This document shows, piece after piece, positions 45,388 through 57,655 of a stretch of DNA of 64,000 bases. A program made the translations under genes and the position numbers. Within the stretch, counting starts at the first letter, position 1, and the number at the start of each line of letters is the position of its first letter. A model generated the notes under the pieces. It did not search any database. It saw only the letters and a program-made list of their open reading frames with translations, and had not been told where the DNA came from. Source of the DNA: Pithys albifrons albifrons (taxonomy: Eukaryota > Chordata > Aves > Passeriformes > Thamnophilidae); the NCBI RefSeq assembly GCF_047495875.1, contig NC_092485.1:5652890-5716889 (forward strand). The letters are read 5' to 3'.

Positions 45388-47120
45388 AGTGGGACATGCT
45401 GCTCTCCAGGCAGCTCCTGGATGGGAGCTGGGCAGAGCTGCCCACATTCCCCCTGGCACGGAGCATCCGTGGCCAGGTGAGTAATTCCTGCAGCAGGTTG
45501 TGGGCTGACCTGGCTCTGCTTCAGAGCAAAACAATGTGAAAGTTTGTAAAACTCTTCTGAGCTGTGGCTGTGTGTCTGTGGGTGCCAATCCCAGCTGGAC
45601 TTGGGGTCCTGCTTGGGCACTTCTGGTGGACAGGGAGGGGTTTGGGTGGTTTTGAGGAGCCCACACAGCTCTGCTGGGCCTCACACATGGGCATGGCTGG
45701 TAACTCCTCCCAGACTGGACTCAGAGGGTTTGGAGGTTCTTCCCACAGGGATGGGGAACCTGGTGCTGGGAACTGGCCAGAACAGGAGCCTGGCAGGGCC
45801 TGGCTCTGTCCCTGCTCTCAGGGTTTGTGTCTGACAATCAGATTCCCTTGCTGAGGGTGCTTTTACCATTTCCATTTTATCTTGATCATTCCATTTTATC
45901 ATTAAAATGGAATGGGGGCAAACAGCTGAAGAACCTGGAAGAGCTGGACAAATGCTTGGAGTTACAGGAGTGGGTGACAATAACGGTGTTGAGAGGGACA
46001 GTTGTCACCTCTTCTTGCCCATTAAATCTGTCCTTTTAAGCTCCTGGTGTTCCTTAGCAAAGCACTTTGAGCAAATGCCTCTGTCCATAAATCTGAGCCC
46101 AGGGGCTGATGAAAGTCACTTTTTTCTTCCCAGTGGGATGCTGGAAATACAGAAGCAACAGCAATGGATGAGATGTAGGAACTTGTGTGAACTTATTGGA
46201 CCGTCTCAACAGTTCAGGCTGAGTTTAGAGCTTGGGTTTGGGCAGATTCTTGTTTGATCCAATCAGCTCCTTGTCCCCATTTGCAGATGAAATGAAAATT
46301 GTCCCTGTAAGGACAAGAAGCTGATAAAAGATTCTTCCCAAGAACAAAGTCTGAAGTTGATTCATCTGTGCTAAAAAAAACCAGGATCCTTGGGGAAAAG
46401 GGAGACTTCTTGGAAAGAAACCCTGAAACAGACTGTTGGGAGAGTGAGGTTTGTTAAATCACTTGAATAACATTCATTTTTTGGGGGGGACTTTTTTTCC
46501 CTTCTCCCAAAAACTGGCTCTTTTATGGCCTTCCTTGACTTCAGAAGGAGCTGTGTTGCTAAATATCACAGACCCTTCAAGAAAAGCCTCCTTGTTGCTG
46601 TGGAGGTGTGTTCAAACTGGAGTTAGATGGTTAAGGATCTTCTTGCCAATGAATGGAGAGACCTGCCCAGCTGTGTCTGTACATCCCTCCTCCCTCTGCC
46701 TGTGCCCATGGAAGAATCCCATTTTCCAGGTGGGAGGGGCAGCCAGGCTGCTCCAGGAGGAGCCTTGGGTGGTGGAAAAAGCACTCTCTGCCCTCTGCCA
46801 CCTGTGCTGCCCTCCTGGAGAGGAAAGGGAGGCTCCACATCATGTCGTGGAATCAACCCAAGCTGGAAAAACTCCTCCAGCTGGCTCTCCCCACCCCAAA
46901 GGCTGTGGAGGGCTTGAGTCAGAGCCAGTGGGAACCCAGAACTGCCCCCCCTGCCAGAGCTCTGCAGCCTCAGGGGGTCCTGTCCCCCCTCCACAGCAGC
47001 CTGGCAGGGCAGTGTGGGGCTCTGGGGCTCCAGGAGCAGCAGGGACACACCAGGGCTGAGGCAGAGATGGGGGGTGGCCCAACTGCTCAGGATGTGCTGC
47101 TGATTCCGGGCCATCTCCTG
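45388..47120. other. non-coding stretch, no gene seen
   Basis: No exon was recognised. 45850-45905 holds a small duplication (CATTCCATTTTATC-like twice, followed by ATTAAAATGGAATGG, its near inverse), a potential hairpin. Confidence 0.4.
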
Positions 47121-47122
47121 CC

Positions 47123-47204
47123 CTTTTGGGGAAAGGGGCACTCAAATTTTGGGGAAAGGACACTCAAATTTTGGGGAAAGGGGCACTCAAATTTGGGGGA
47201 AATT
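47123..47204. repeat. three copies of a 26-30-bp unit
   Basis: TTTTGGGGAAAGGGGCACTC plus AAA repeated three times with small length changes, immediately before the CCATAATTACC array. Confidence 0.9.
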
Positions 47205-47322
47205 GCCCCATTACCGTATTAACCACCATTACCGTAATTACCCTTCTTACCATAATTACCCTTATTTCCATAATTCCCCTATTGCCATAATTACTCATTA
47301 CCGTAATTACCGCTATTAACGA
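47205..47322. repeat. degenerate 15-bp AT-rich array
   Basis: About eight degenerate copies of CCATAATTACCCTTA / CCGTAATTACC. AT-rich and directly joined to a G-rich array, so composition switches sharply. Confidence 0.9.
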
Positions 47323-50300
47323 AAGGTGCCAGGGCAGGAAGGGTTTGCTGCTTTTCTAGTGTTAATGGAGTCATTGGCACCTGAGAGCCCAAGGGGACAA
47401 CCTTTGATCTTGGAGCAAAGCCCTTTTTGGAAGTCGAGGCTTTGGAGTGAGACAGAAAGAAAGGAGGAGCAGCCCCTGGTGAAGGTCCCCAGGGGTGCCA
47501 GCCCTGTGCCCCACAGCTCTGGGGAGCTGCCCCAGCTGGCAGCACTCGATAGGTCCTGTGTGCTCAACCCCTGCCCTGGGCACAGGCACAGAGATCATGT
47601 CCCCTCCTCCCTCACAGCTCTGTCCCTTCCTCTCTCCATCTGAGGGTTTCTCCATAACCTCCCTTAACTTTCCTTCCTCTTGTGCAATTCCCTGGGGACT
47701 GGTCTTGGTCCCTCTGAGGGTCCCACCTGGTGATGGTGGGCTGGGAAATCCCTGATTCCTCTGCCCTAGGAAGTGCAATTTTGAAGAGACAGGAAAACAA
47801 CTGAGTGAAGAAAATGTTTGTGGCTAAACACTGTTGGTGCTGGAAAACATCCCTGGACAAAGTTTCCCTCAAGGCACGACTGTGTCACTGGGGTCTGGTG
47901 TGAGGAATTCCATCAAGCCAAGAGGATTCTGGTGTCACCCCAAGAACTGATCTGAGCGAGTTTTCTGTAGCTGTGGAACTGGATGGAGGGAAGGTGGTCT
48001 CTGAAATGGAGGGAACAGGCTGATATTGGCCCATGGAGATGGGGAAGAGCAGGAAAAGGCTCCTCAGGCAAGGAGGACTGAGCTGTGCCCAGACTTCAGA
48101 GGGAGGGTTGTGTTTGTATGGGGGGCACATGGAGCCTGGCAGAGCAGGCACTTCCTCAGCCTCACACCAGCAGGGTCTATTTTGGGGGAAAAGGCTGAGA
48201 CTGGGGCTCTGAAGGGCTGCTAAAGTGAGTTCCCACGGGCCAGGCAGAGCCCCTGTGGCTGTGGGGCACAGGGGGCACAGGCCACGCTTCACGTGCACAC
48301 AACTGTCACCAGGGGTTGTTTGCCTTTGGTGTGTGACAGATGAAGTCCCCACATCTGGCTGTGGCAGTTGAACAGGCTTGATTTGATCACAGGCACAGAG
48401 AGAGGAGGGGAGAGGGCTGAGGAGCACAGGGCACCTGCTCCCCAGGCAGCACAGCCCAGACAAGCCACAGCACGGGGGCAAATGGAGTGCCCAGAAACTG
48501 CCCGGCAGGAAAGTCACAGGGCTGGGACCTTGTGCAAAGCTCCCCTGCAACAACAGGGACATTGCAAAGGGGCCAGGCCTGGCAGGGAGGGTTTGTGCAG
48601 CTCCACTGAGTTGGCAGGAGGCTTCCAAAGTGTTGGGACAAATCCGCTGTCTGGGATCCCAGGAAAGGTGGAATCTCCTCCCCTGCAGGCAGGGTGTTCC
48701 CCAGCTGCCTCCTGGGCTGGCAGGAGCAGCTCCTGTGGGGATGGCTGAGCTGCTGTTGTGGCTCCTGCACTTCCCTCTGCTCTGCCCTCAGTGGCAGGTC
48801 TTAAGGGAAATGGGAAAAAAAAATGGCTGAAAACTGCCCTGTTTTGTGGCATTTTTCCTACCTGGCAGTGAGGATGCTCCAATTGTGACTTCCCAAACTG
48901 AAGCTCCAAGGCCAAATCTTCTCCACACACTCCACAGAGAGCCAGGGCTGTGCTGACCCTCTGAGCAAACCTCGGTGCTCAGGGGTGTCCTGTGTGTCAG
49001 GTGGGTTCCTGGGCATGGATTGGTGCCCCTTGGAATCAGGATTTGGGAGCTGGAACCCAGAACTGGGAAAGCCTTTGCAATCACCAAGTAGCTGATTCTC
49101 CCCACCAGGAGCCAAGTGTTTTGCTGACAGGGTGATGGGTTTTTCCAGCAAACCTACCACTGTTTTTCCCCCCATCTGCTCACCTTTTGCAGAGGGTGGA
49201 CACAGTAACTGAGGCAGCAGCTTTTCCAAACCCTTCCTTGCCTCCATCCCCTCCTCCCCTCAACCTGGTTATTGCTGAGAGCAGATTTGACACGCGATAG
49301 GTCCCAAGGTAAAAGCCACATTGGAAGAGAACTTAAGCAAGAGCTCAGGGAACAAAAAGCCCCCAAGAGCTGAGCAAGGTGAGCCCAAGGGATCTGGTGT
49401 CAGCCCCTGCCCTGCCTCAGGTGCAGCTGGAAGGGACCTTCTGGGAAGGGTTAATGCCAGGACTGCTCTGAGGCTCTGGAGCCCTTTGAACAGTGGTTTT
49501 GAAATCTGATTTTCTTTTTTGCAACCAAGTGAGGTTTTTATCAACTTCCTATGTGAGAGCAGAAGTTGGAGTGGGTGCAGGAGGCTGCTGCAGGATGCTG
49601 CCTTGGCCCTGCCCTTGCTCTTGCACTGCAGGAACCCCTCTCAGTTGGGCAAATGGGAGATTTGGGGCAGGGAACAACCCCAGAGTTCCAATAGTCAAGT
49701 GTCCTGTTTTCCCTTTGCATCAGAGCCCAGGCCAGCCCTGCTGCCTGTGCAGGTCCCTGCTGGGCTCACCCCACCTGAGTGCAGGGTGTCCCTGGGCTGG
49801 GCCAAATCCCTCGTGCAAAGCAGCAAAGCAGCTCTTTGTGCCTCTGCCTGGAATGCCCAAGGGCTGAGACCTGCACTGGTGCCTGAACTCCAAAATCAGA
49901 CACAGTCCAGTCAGCTCTGTTGTGGGTTTGTAGCCAAACCCCATCACAAGAGGTGAGGAGCAGCATCCCTGTGGAGACAGATCCAGCCTGCCCTTCTGTT
50001 TGGGGGCATTCTGCTGGCACCAGGCTGGCAGTGGAGCTGGTGGATGTCAGTCTGCAAGCTCTAACCCAAGAGTTTTGTGAAGTTTGTGTTATTCCTTTCC
50101 AGAGCAGCTGGGGATTTGTCTTCCAAGGGCTTTTCTCTTGGAAAAAGCCTGTTCTGAACTCAGGTATTCAGGGGCTGGTGCTTTTCAGGCCAGCTCAGGT
50201 TTCTATGTGCACATGTTTTATGGGGGAGCTGGGCCCAGGCAAGCACAGATGGACTCCAGGCTAATGGAAAGTACCTTCCAAACCAGCCCTGTTTGAATTT

Positions 50301-53300
50301 CCAGCCTGAGCAAGGAAAAATAAATAAATAAAATGGGAGGTTTGCCCTTTTTTTTGGCTGGAGTATTTAATTGCATTGACAAGCAGAGCACCCAGCAGCC
50401 TCTCCACTGGAAATACCCCAGAGAGTCTCAGATTTTCGAGATTTCCCCAAATTCTTCATCTGGGGAGATGATGGTTTTATCTTTACCTCAGCAGTTTTCT
50501 GTTATCCTGCACAGGAGAGAGCCAGGCCACCAATCCAGCCTGGGGGTACAGAGTGTGGGTCACTTGTCCTGAGGTGTGTGGGCTGGACAATGCAGGGAAT
50601 GATGGAATCTCATGGTTTGGGATGCTCCAAATCCTGAGTGCCATGAGAGTGAGCCCAGAGTTGGGCAGAGGGGATGCTCAGCTCTGGCATCCTGGTGCTG
50701 GGGCCTGGCAAACAGCTGAGGGGGTGTGAGAGCAGCAGGGACAGCACCAGGATGGGGAAAATCTCCCGTGATTCTGGCTCTGGCAGAGCGTGGGGGAGCT
50801 GCTGCCCAGATCTGTTGTGTAACATTCATGCACTGTCTCTCCTCAAAGATCTGGTGCCACATTTTTCTGCCTCACTTGCAGTTGGTTTTCAGCTCTGATG
50901 CAACTGTTGAAGGGCTGTGAAAGCAGCAGCTTGCAGAGCTCAGGGTTCAGCCCAGGCCATGAGCAGAGCTCAGGACCACCAGCAGGATCTCTGCTCTCAG
51001 GCAGTGGTTTGTAGGTTTAGCTCAAAGCACCCAGACACATCTTCAGCACCTCCTGTGCCTGCAAGGGCCTGGCTGAGCCAGGGCTGCAGGTGTGAGACTG
51101 CCAAGACTCGGGGAGTGGAAACTGCTCTGTCTTCAGGGCTCCCCTGCAGTTCTCAGCTGTGCATCCAACCATCAGCCTCTGCAGGTGAGCAGAGATCGTT
51201 GCTGAGCAGCTATTTTCTCCTTAACTTTTACTGTGCAGGAAGTAAATAAACACTTCTGAATACTTTTAGCATGTTTGTCAGGTTAAAATAAGTTGGTTTG
51301 AATGGGCTGAGAGGTGCTTTGTGTCACACATGGGGACCAGAAGCAGAGGGGCTCTCCTCTCTTTCAGACAGATCCCAATCTCTGTCCTGAAACAATTCCT
51401 GCAGACACTTCCTGACAGCCCAGGAGCAGAGGACAGGGGGGCAGAGGAGCTGCCCTGGCAGGGCACTGAGCAGCCACTACATAAAAAGTGCAAATATCCA
51501 TACTGGAGGTTATTTCCAAGCTCTCAGGGGCTGGAGCAGCCCCAGCAAAGCACTGACACAGACAGGGAGGCAGAATGGACTTGCTGGGGGAATGGAGGGG
51601 GCTGAGCCAAACTGTGCTGGGTCCCTTTGAAAACCTGCAGGTTCATGGCACAGCTGCCTCTGAATGTGCTCTCAGCTCCTCCCCACCTTAATCTTCTCTG
51701 TGTGGAGGGGCATGAGCCTGGTGATACCTCAGGGCAGCCTCTCCCTCTTGCCTGGGCACTGAAGGCAGTGCCAGGGGCTCCTGCAGCTCTATCAGTCTCT
51801 GGCCCCACACAGTTGTTTGTCTCATTTCTCCTTTGAGAGCAGCTGGATTCCAAGAAACCCAGGCAGGGAGGCAGGAGCACAAAAGGACCTTTGGCTTATC
51901 TCTGACCTGTGTGCTTGCAGGGAGGCCACGGGGCCCTGATAACACCCGGGCTGGGGTGCAGGATTAGGCACCAAGGTGCATCTGCAAAGAGCTGGTGGCA
52001 CCCAGATGTGGCACAGCTTCCCACACGCTGCTCCCTGAGCAGCACAGCTGCTTTCCCACCAAACTGAGGCTCCTGTGTGAGTTATCTGGAGTCTGGAAGG
52101 GCTGCAGCTGTTTCTCAGTGGAAGTGTGACCTGAGTGTCTTCTGAGCTGCCTGTTTGTGTGACACTGTGGTACCTTCAGCTGGTCAGTCAGACTTGGCTG
52201 AAATCACCCAAAGGATGAACAATTTATGGGAAAGGGAGAACAGGCACACACAGCTGGCTTGTTTCTTTAGCAAACAAGGCCAGAAGTGCTGAAATGTCTT
52301 GGGTTTGTCCTGATGGAGAACAGGAGGATTTTTGTGGGATGGGAAGAATGTTTCCTGCCCAGCTCCAGTCCAGGCTGCCCTGTGGAGAGACCCACTGTGG
52401 TGAGCCTGGGCTGGAGCAACAGACAGGGCACCACAGGGTGGGTTTGTGTCCTGCAGCCTCAGTCAAAATTCCCCTTCATGGCATCACAGCCAAACCCTGC
52501 CCTTCCATAAAGGATGGGCAGCTCAGCCCAGCCTCGAGGGAGGCAAGAGGAGAGATTCACTGGGCACCAGATAATGTATTTATTTTCAGGTAGAAAAACA
52601 AAACCCTTCCCAGCCTCTTTGGAGGAAAACATCCTCTGAAGTTTGGGGTTGTGCTGAGGCCTCTGTCTGGAGCCAGTTCCAGCAGAGCTGTGGTGGGCGG
52701 AGGGACAGCTCCCCAGTACAGATGCTGGGGCCACACCCTGCCAGCCCAGTGCCATGTCCTGGGGTGACTCAGGGCCAGCTGGGGTGTAGCCTCTGATAGT
52801 TATCTTCATCTGGCCTTCAGAATATTATAATTTTTTCCCCAGCTTGTTTTTTAGTCCCCCCAATGTTTAGGCTCCAGTGGCCCAGCTCTGATATCCCTTG
52901 TAATTAACTGCAGGAGTCTCAGTTTCTGTTTCTCATGACAATGAGCATTTCTCTAGTCCAGCTGGTGTGTGTGTGCCCCCAGAACCTCTGGGGCTCAGGA
53001 CAGGGAGGTCTGGGCTGTGCTGCACCGTGCCAGTGGTTCCTGAGCTGGGGGAGGTTTGTTTGCCAGCACAGCTGGAGCAGCAGATGCTCTTACAAAAATA
53101 TGGTCGTGCTTTACATTAACACAGTTTATTTTACATAGATTCTGATTTAAATAAAGTTATACCTAAGTGGTTTTGCCACCACAATATCCTTTGTGTGGCA
53201 GAAAGAACAAAGCTTTGATCTGGATGGAGCCCACCTGAGTCTAAGTCAGCCTAAACCTCTCCCAGGCATGGCTTTAACTGTGGGCACTTGCCCACACTCT

Positions 53301-56139
53301 GCAGCCAGCCAGGTCCTGTCCCTGGCCTGGCAGAGCTAATCCCACCAGGCTGGGGCAGGCAGGGCTGGCATCGGGCAGGGACAGCAGGACAAGCCTTTGG
53401 CAGCCACAGGGACGTCAGGAAACAGATCCCAGCCTGTCCCAGCTGCCCTGGGCACTTGGGTTCCCAGGCAGCTCCTTTGTCTGCCTTATCTAGTGAGGTT
53501 GGCACCACCTCAGCCTCTCCTCGTGTGTGTCAGTGCCCCAAAGGCCCAGATTTTGGGGTGGGGGGGGATTTATACCCCTTGTAAGGCAGTAACAGCTGTT
53601 GGTTCCCAAATCCCAAATCCTGGAGTTTGTAGCACCCCTTGGAGCAGGCAGCCCACTTCAAAGTCCTTCTGGGAATTGTCACTACAAAAGCCAGCACTCA
53701 GCTATTAAAGTCCCTAAATCCTGTCTGAAGCTGATTAATTTACACCAAGTTAATTAGCAGGTGCCTTTCCAAGGGTCTGATCCAGTCATTCCATTGCAGG
53801 ATGGCATTTTCAGGAAGACTTAAATCTTACGTGTTTGTAAAGTTGTTTTGAAGACATAATCTCGTAGCATCTTCCACCTGGGAACTTTCTACCATCTTGG
53901 AGGTCTTTACCACCATTAATAAAGGAACATCATTAATGATTAATCACCTAAATATGAATTGGGCAGGTTTAGTGCCAGGTAAGTGCAGAATAGATGTGTT
54001 TGCTGAGCTCCATGTGCTCACCTGTACTCTGGAGTGTCTGGATAAATTCAGGGGAGACCTGTGGACCTCCTTTCTCCCACTTGGCTGGAGGGAAACTGAG
54101 GCACAGAGCAGCTCAATGGTCTGCCCAGGCTACTGAGAAAGGCAGAAAAGAGCTGGGAAGTTAATCCCCAGGCCCTGCCACTTCCTGGCTCTTTCCAACA
54201 TGTACCTTTTACTGTAAACATTAATTACATACATCACAGTGTCCAGGTGAGTGGAAAAATGCTCGTTATTCTCTCTGGGAAACTTGATCAAGAGACTAGA
54301 AAACAGAAAATGCTGTGCTGCTGAAACCTGGGGCTGATTTAACAGCCTGCTCTGTCTGAGAGGCCGGAATTAGCTGAGTCAGGAGGGCAGAAGAACCTGC
54401 ACAAGCAGACGAGGGATCATTTGCAAGAACCGTTATCGGTGTTGCCTCTGAAGGCTGTGGTTTAACATCTCCTCTCATGCATCTGAGAGTACAAGACACT
54501 CTTGGTACCCAGAGAATATCCCAGCTCTTTCTGGCTTGTAATCTTGCAGGGAGTTGGCATTGCAGGCTCCGAAGGAAGTGGCAGGAGCCAGGACTGGTTG
54601 TTCACTGTCAGCCCCAGAGGGTCACGCTGAGGTTGGTGCAGGGAGAGCGAGGTGGGAGCGCGGCTGCAAAGGGGGCACATTGCCATGCGCTGCACTGGTG
54701 TCTCCAGGAAACCTTTCAAGCACTCCCAGGCCCAGCAGTTTGCTAAGAAGACCCAGATCTCAGTCCTTTCGCTACAGTTGCCAGCAGAAAGGGTTTTTTT
54801 CCTAAGCAGAGTCTGCTCCTGGCTCCAGCGATGCTGGTCCAGCTTTTGTTCGGGAATTAAGCCCTTCCGCACGGGGCTGTGCCTTGGGCAGTAACACATC
54901 GCCTGATCCGGGCCCCGAGGGGCTCTGTGTGCCTGGGGGGCCTGGCTGAGCCCCCTGGGACCACCAGCTGCCCCTTGGGCTGGGCAGCACAGGGGACACT
55001 GCAAATTTGCACTGAGAATTCTGCCCTGGAGCGAGACCACAGCAAAGGGACTCCGGCCGAGATGGCAAGAGCTGCTCCATTGCCCCTCAGCAGCTCCCCT
55101 GGATCCGAGGATTTCCCAGGGGGTTGGTGGGGCTGAGGGACACTCCAGGGTCTCCTCATTGCTTCTGTGTGACCTGAAGGAGGTGGTGATTCCCTCTCAG
55201 CTTCTGCTCAGTCACCCAGACCTGTGTGTTGCATTTGTGTCCACAGGAATGAGCTTTAAATCAAACAGAACTGATCTCTGGGCAATCTCCATCACAGGCA
55301 GGTTTCTAAATCCAGACCCTGGTTATTCCACTGCCTTGAGAGAAAAACACTTGCTGAGTGCCTTTGAAAATGCAGCCCTTGATCCAGGTTTTAGTTTTCC
55401 TCCTTATCCTCCCTTTCCTTTCCCTCCCTGGCTCCCTGAGCAAGCATCTTCCCAGCTTCTGTCTCTGCCTGGGCTGAGAAGTCAAAATCTCATGCCAGTT
55501 TGACATTTGCCTTTTCTGGATGCAAGAAGCCCCTGGAGCTCAGGTGGGAGGAGACACAAGTCACTCTGCTTCCCATCATGTGGGTGCTCCAGGCTCAGCC
55601 TGGGAAACGGGAGCTCCTTGGCTGAGTCTGCCCAGCCGTCTGCTCCTGTCACCTCACACATTTGTCACAGAACAAGCAGAACAATGTAGTTCATCTTCTC
55701 TTTGCCCAGTTCTCTCTCTGTTTCCTCTACTTTCTGTCTGCAACTCTCCTCCCATTCAGTTCTCTGCTGCCTCCCAGGTGCTTTGGGGGTGAAAGTGTCT
55801 CTCTCCTTTTCTTCTCCCGAGGGTCACATTAACAAGTTCACCCTGGCTGGGTGACCAGGCTGGTCCAAAACTCAGTAGGAAAAGCCAAAGGAGACACTCC
55901 AGAGACCTCTGTTCCAAAGTCATTACTGCAGAACAAAGGCAGGGCCATTCCAGGTCAAGGAACAGCAAAGGAACAGCAAAGCAGCACCGCTGCACCCAGC
56001 GGGCCACAACGACCTGCGTGTCCTTGTCCCCACGTCCCTCCGTGTTCGCCTGGCCCAGGCTGCTGATTCCCTCCCAACCTTTCAGCAGGCAAAGGACTTT
56101 CCCATAGAGGTCACAGTCCCAGACATTGCTCAGTCATGA
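47323..56139. other. long non-coding stretch, no gene seen
   Basis: About 8.8 kb without a recognisable exon on either strand. Mostly unique, moderately GC-rich DNA. AT-rich islands at 52790-52920, 53090-53160 (with an AATAAAG that could be a fortuitous polyadenylation signal) and 53690-54320 (CTGATTAATTTACACC, AAGTTAATTAGCAGG) are the best candidates for conserved regulatory DNA. A position in an upstream CCND3 intron is possible but not shown. Confidence 0.4.
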
Positions 56140-56480
56140 AATCATGGAATGCTTTGGATTGGGACACCTTCCACTAGCCCAGGTTGCTCCAAGTTTATCC
56201 AACCTGGCCTTGGACACTTCCAGGGATGGGGCAGCCACAGCTTCTCTGGGCAGGCTGTGCCAGGGCCTGCCCACTCTCAAAGGGAACAATTTCTTCCATA
56301 TATCTCACCTAAATTTCCCCTCTGTCAGTTTGAACCCATTCCCCCTTTCCTGTCCCTCCAGTTCCTGATGAACAGTCCCCCTCTCACTCCCTTGTAGCCC
56401 CTTCAGATGCTGGAAGGGGCTGTGAGGTCTCTACACAACTTTCTCATCTCAAAACAGCCCCAACGCAACAATCCCTGCAG
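56140..56480 (-). mobile_element. CR1-type LINE 3' fragment
   Basis: Antisense CR1 of about 340 bases (CACCTTCCACTAGCCCAGGT, ATGGGGCAGCCACAGCTTCT, CCCTTGTAGCCCCTTCAGAT, TTCTCATCTCAAAACAGCCC). The 22-bp minisatellite begins directly at its 5' edge. Confidence 0.9.
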
Positions 56481-56481
56481 T

Positions 56482-57655
56482 GTCTGTGACACCTGCTGTG
56501 TGACACACCCTTACCTGCTGTGTGACACCCTTCACCTGCTGTGTGACACACCCTTACCTGCTGTGTGACACCCCTTCACCTGCTGTGTGACACACCCTTA
56601 CCTGCTGTGTGACACCCCTTTACCTGCTGTGTGACACACCCTTACCTGCTGTGTGACACCCCTTTACCTGCTGTGTGACACCCCTTCACCTGCTGTGTGA
56701 CACCCTTTACCCTCTGTGTGACACCCTTACCTGCTGTGTGACACCCCTTTACCTGCTGTGTGACACCCCTTCACCTGCTGTGTGACACCCCTTCACCTGC
56801 TGTGTGACACCCCTTCACCTGCTGTGTGACACCCTTTACCTGCTGTGTGACACCCCTTCACCTGCTGTGTGACACCCCTTCACCTGCTGTGTGACACCCT
56901 TTACCTGCTGTGTGACACCCTTTACCTGCTGTGTGACACCCCTTTACCTGCTGTGTGACATCCCTTCACCTGCTGTGTGACACCCCTTTACCTGCTGTGT
57001 GACACCCTTTACCTGCTGTGTGACACCCCTTCACCTGCTGTGTGACACCCTTCACCTGCTGTGTGACACCCTTTACCTGCTGTGTGACACCCCTTCACCT
57101 GCTGTGTGACACCCCTTCACCTGCTGTGTGACACCCCTTTACCCTCTGTGTGACACCCCTTTACCTGCTGTGTGACATCCCTTCACCTGCTGTGTGACAC
57201 ACCCTTACCTGCTGTGTGACACCCCTTTACCTGCTGTGTGACACCCCTTTACCTGCTGTGTGACACCCTTTACCTGCTGTGTGACACCCCTTTACCTGCT
57301 GTGTGACACCCTTTACCTGCTGTGTGACACCCCTTCACCTGCTGTGTGACACCCTTTACCTGCTGTGTGACACCCCTTTACCTGCTGTGTGACACCCCTT
57401 TACCTGCTGTGTGACACCCCTTCACCTGCTGTGTGACACACCCTTACCTGCTGTGTGACACCCTTTACCTGCTGTGAGACACCCCTTTACCTGCTGTGTG
57501 ACACCCTTCACCTGCTGTGTGACACCCTTTACCTGCTGTGTGACACCCTTTACCTGCTGTGTGACACCCTTTACCTGCTGTGTGACACCCTTTACCTGCT
57601 GTGTGACACACCCTTACCTGCTGTGTGACACCCCTTTACCTGCTGTGTGACACCT
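56482..57655. repeat. 22-bp minisatellite (about 54 copies)
   Basis: Unit CTGCTGTGTGACACCCCTTT plus AC, with 20-22 bp variants (CACCCTTCAC, CACACCCTTAC, CCTCTGTGTG). It is the longest tandem array in the window. It abuts a CR1 fragment on its left, whose last bases (CTGTGACACCTGCTGTGTGA) already resemble the unit. The GTGTGACACC core resembles T-box half-sites (GGTGTGA, TCACACC), perhaps by chance. Confidence 0.97.

Noticed and set aside
44413..45684. 423-codon Pro/His/Ile frame and companion Met/Gly frames
   Set aside because: Artefacts of the stop-free GGGGAT hexamer array.
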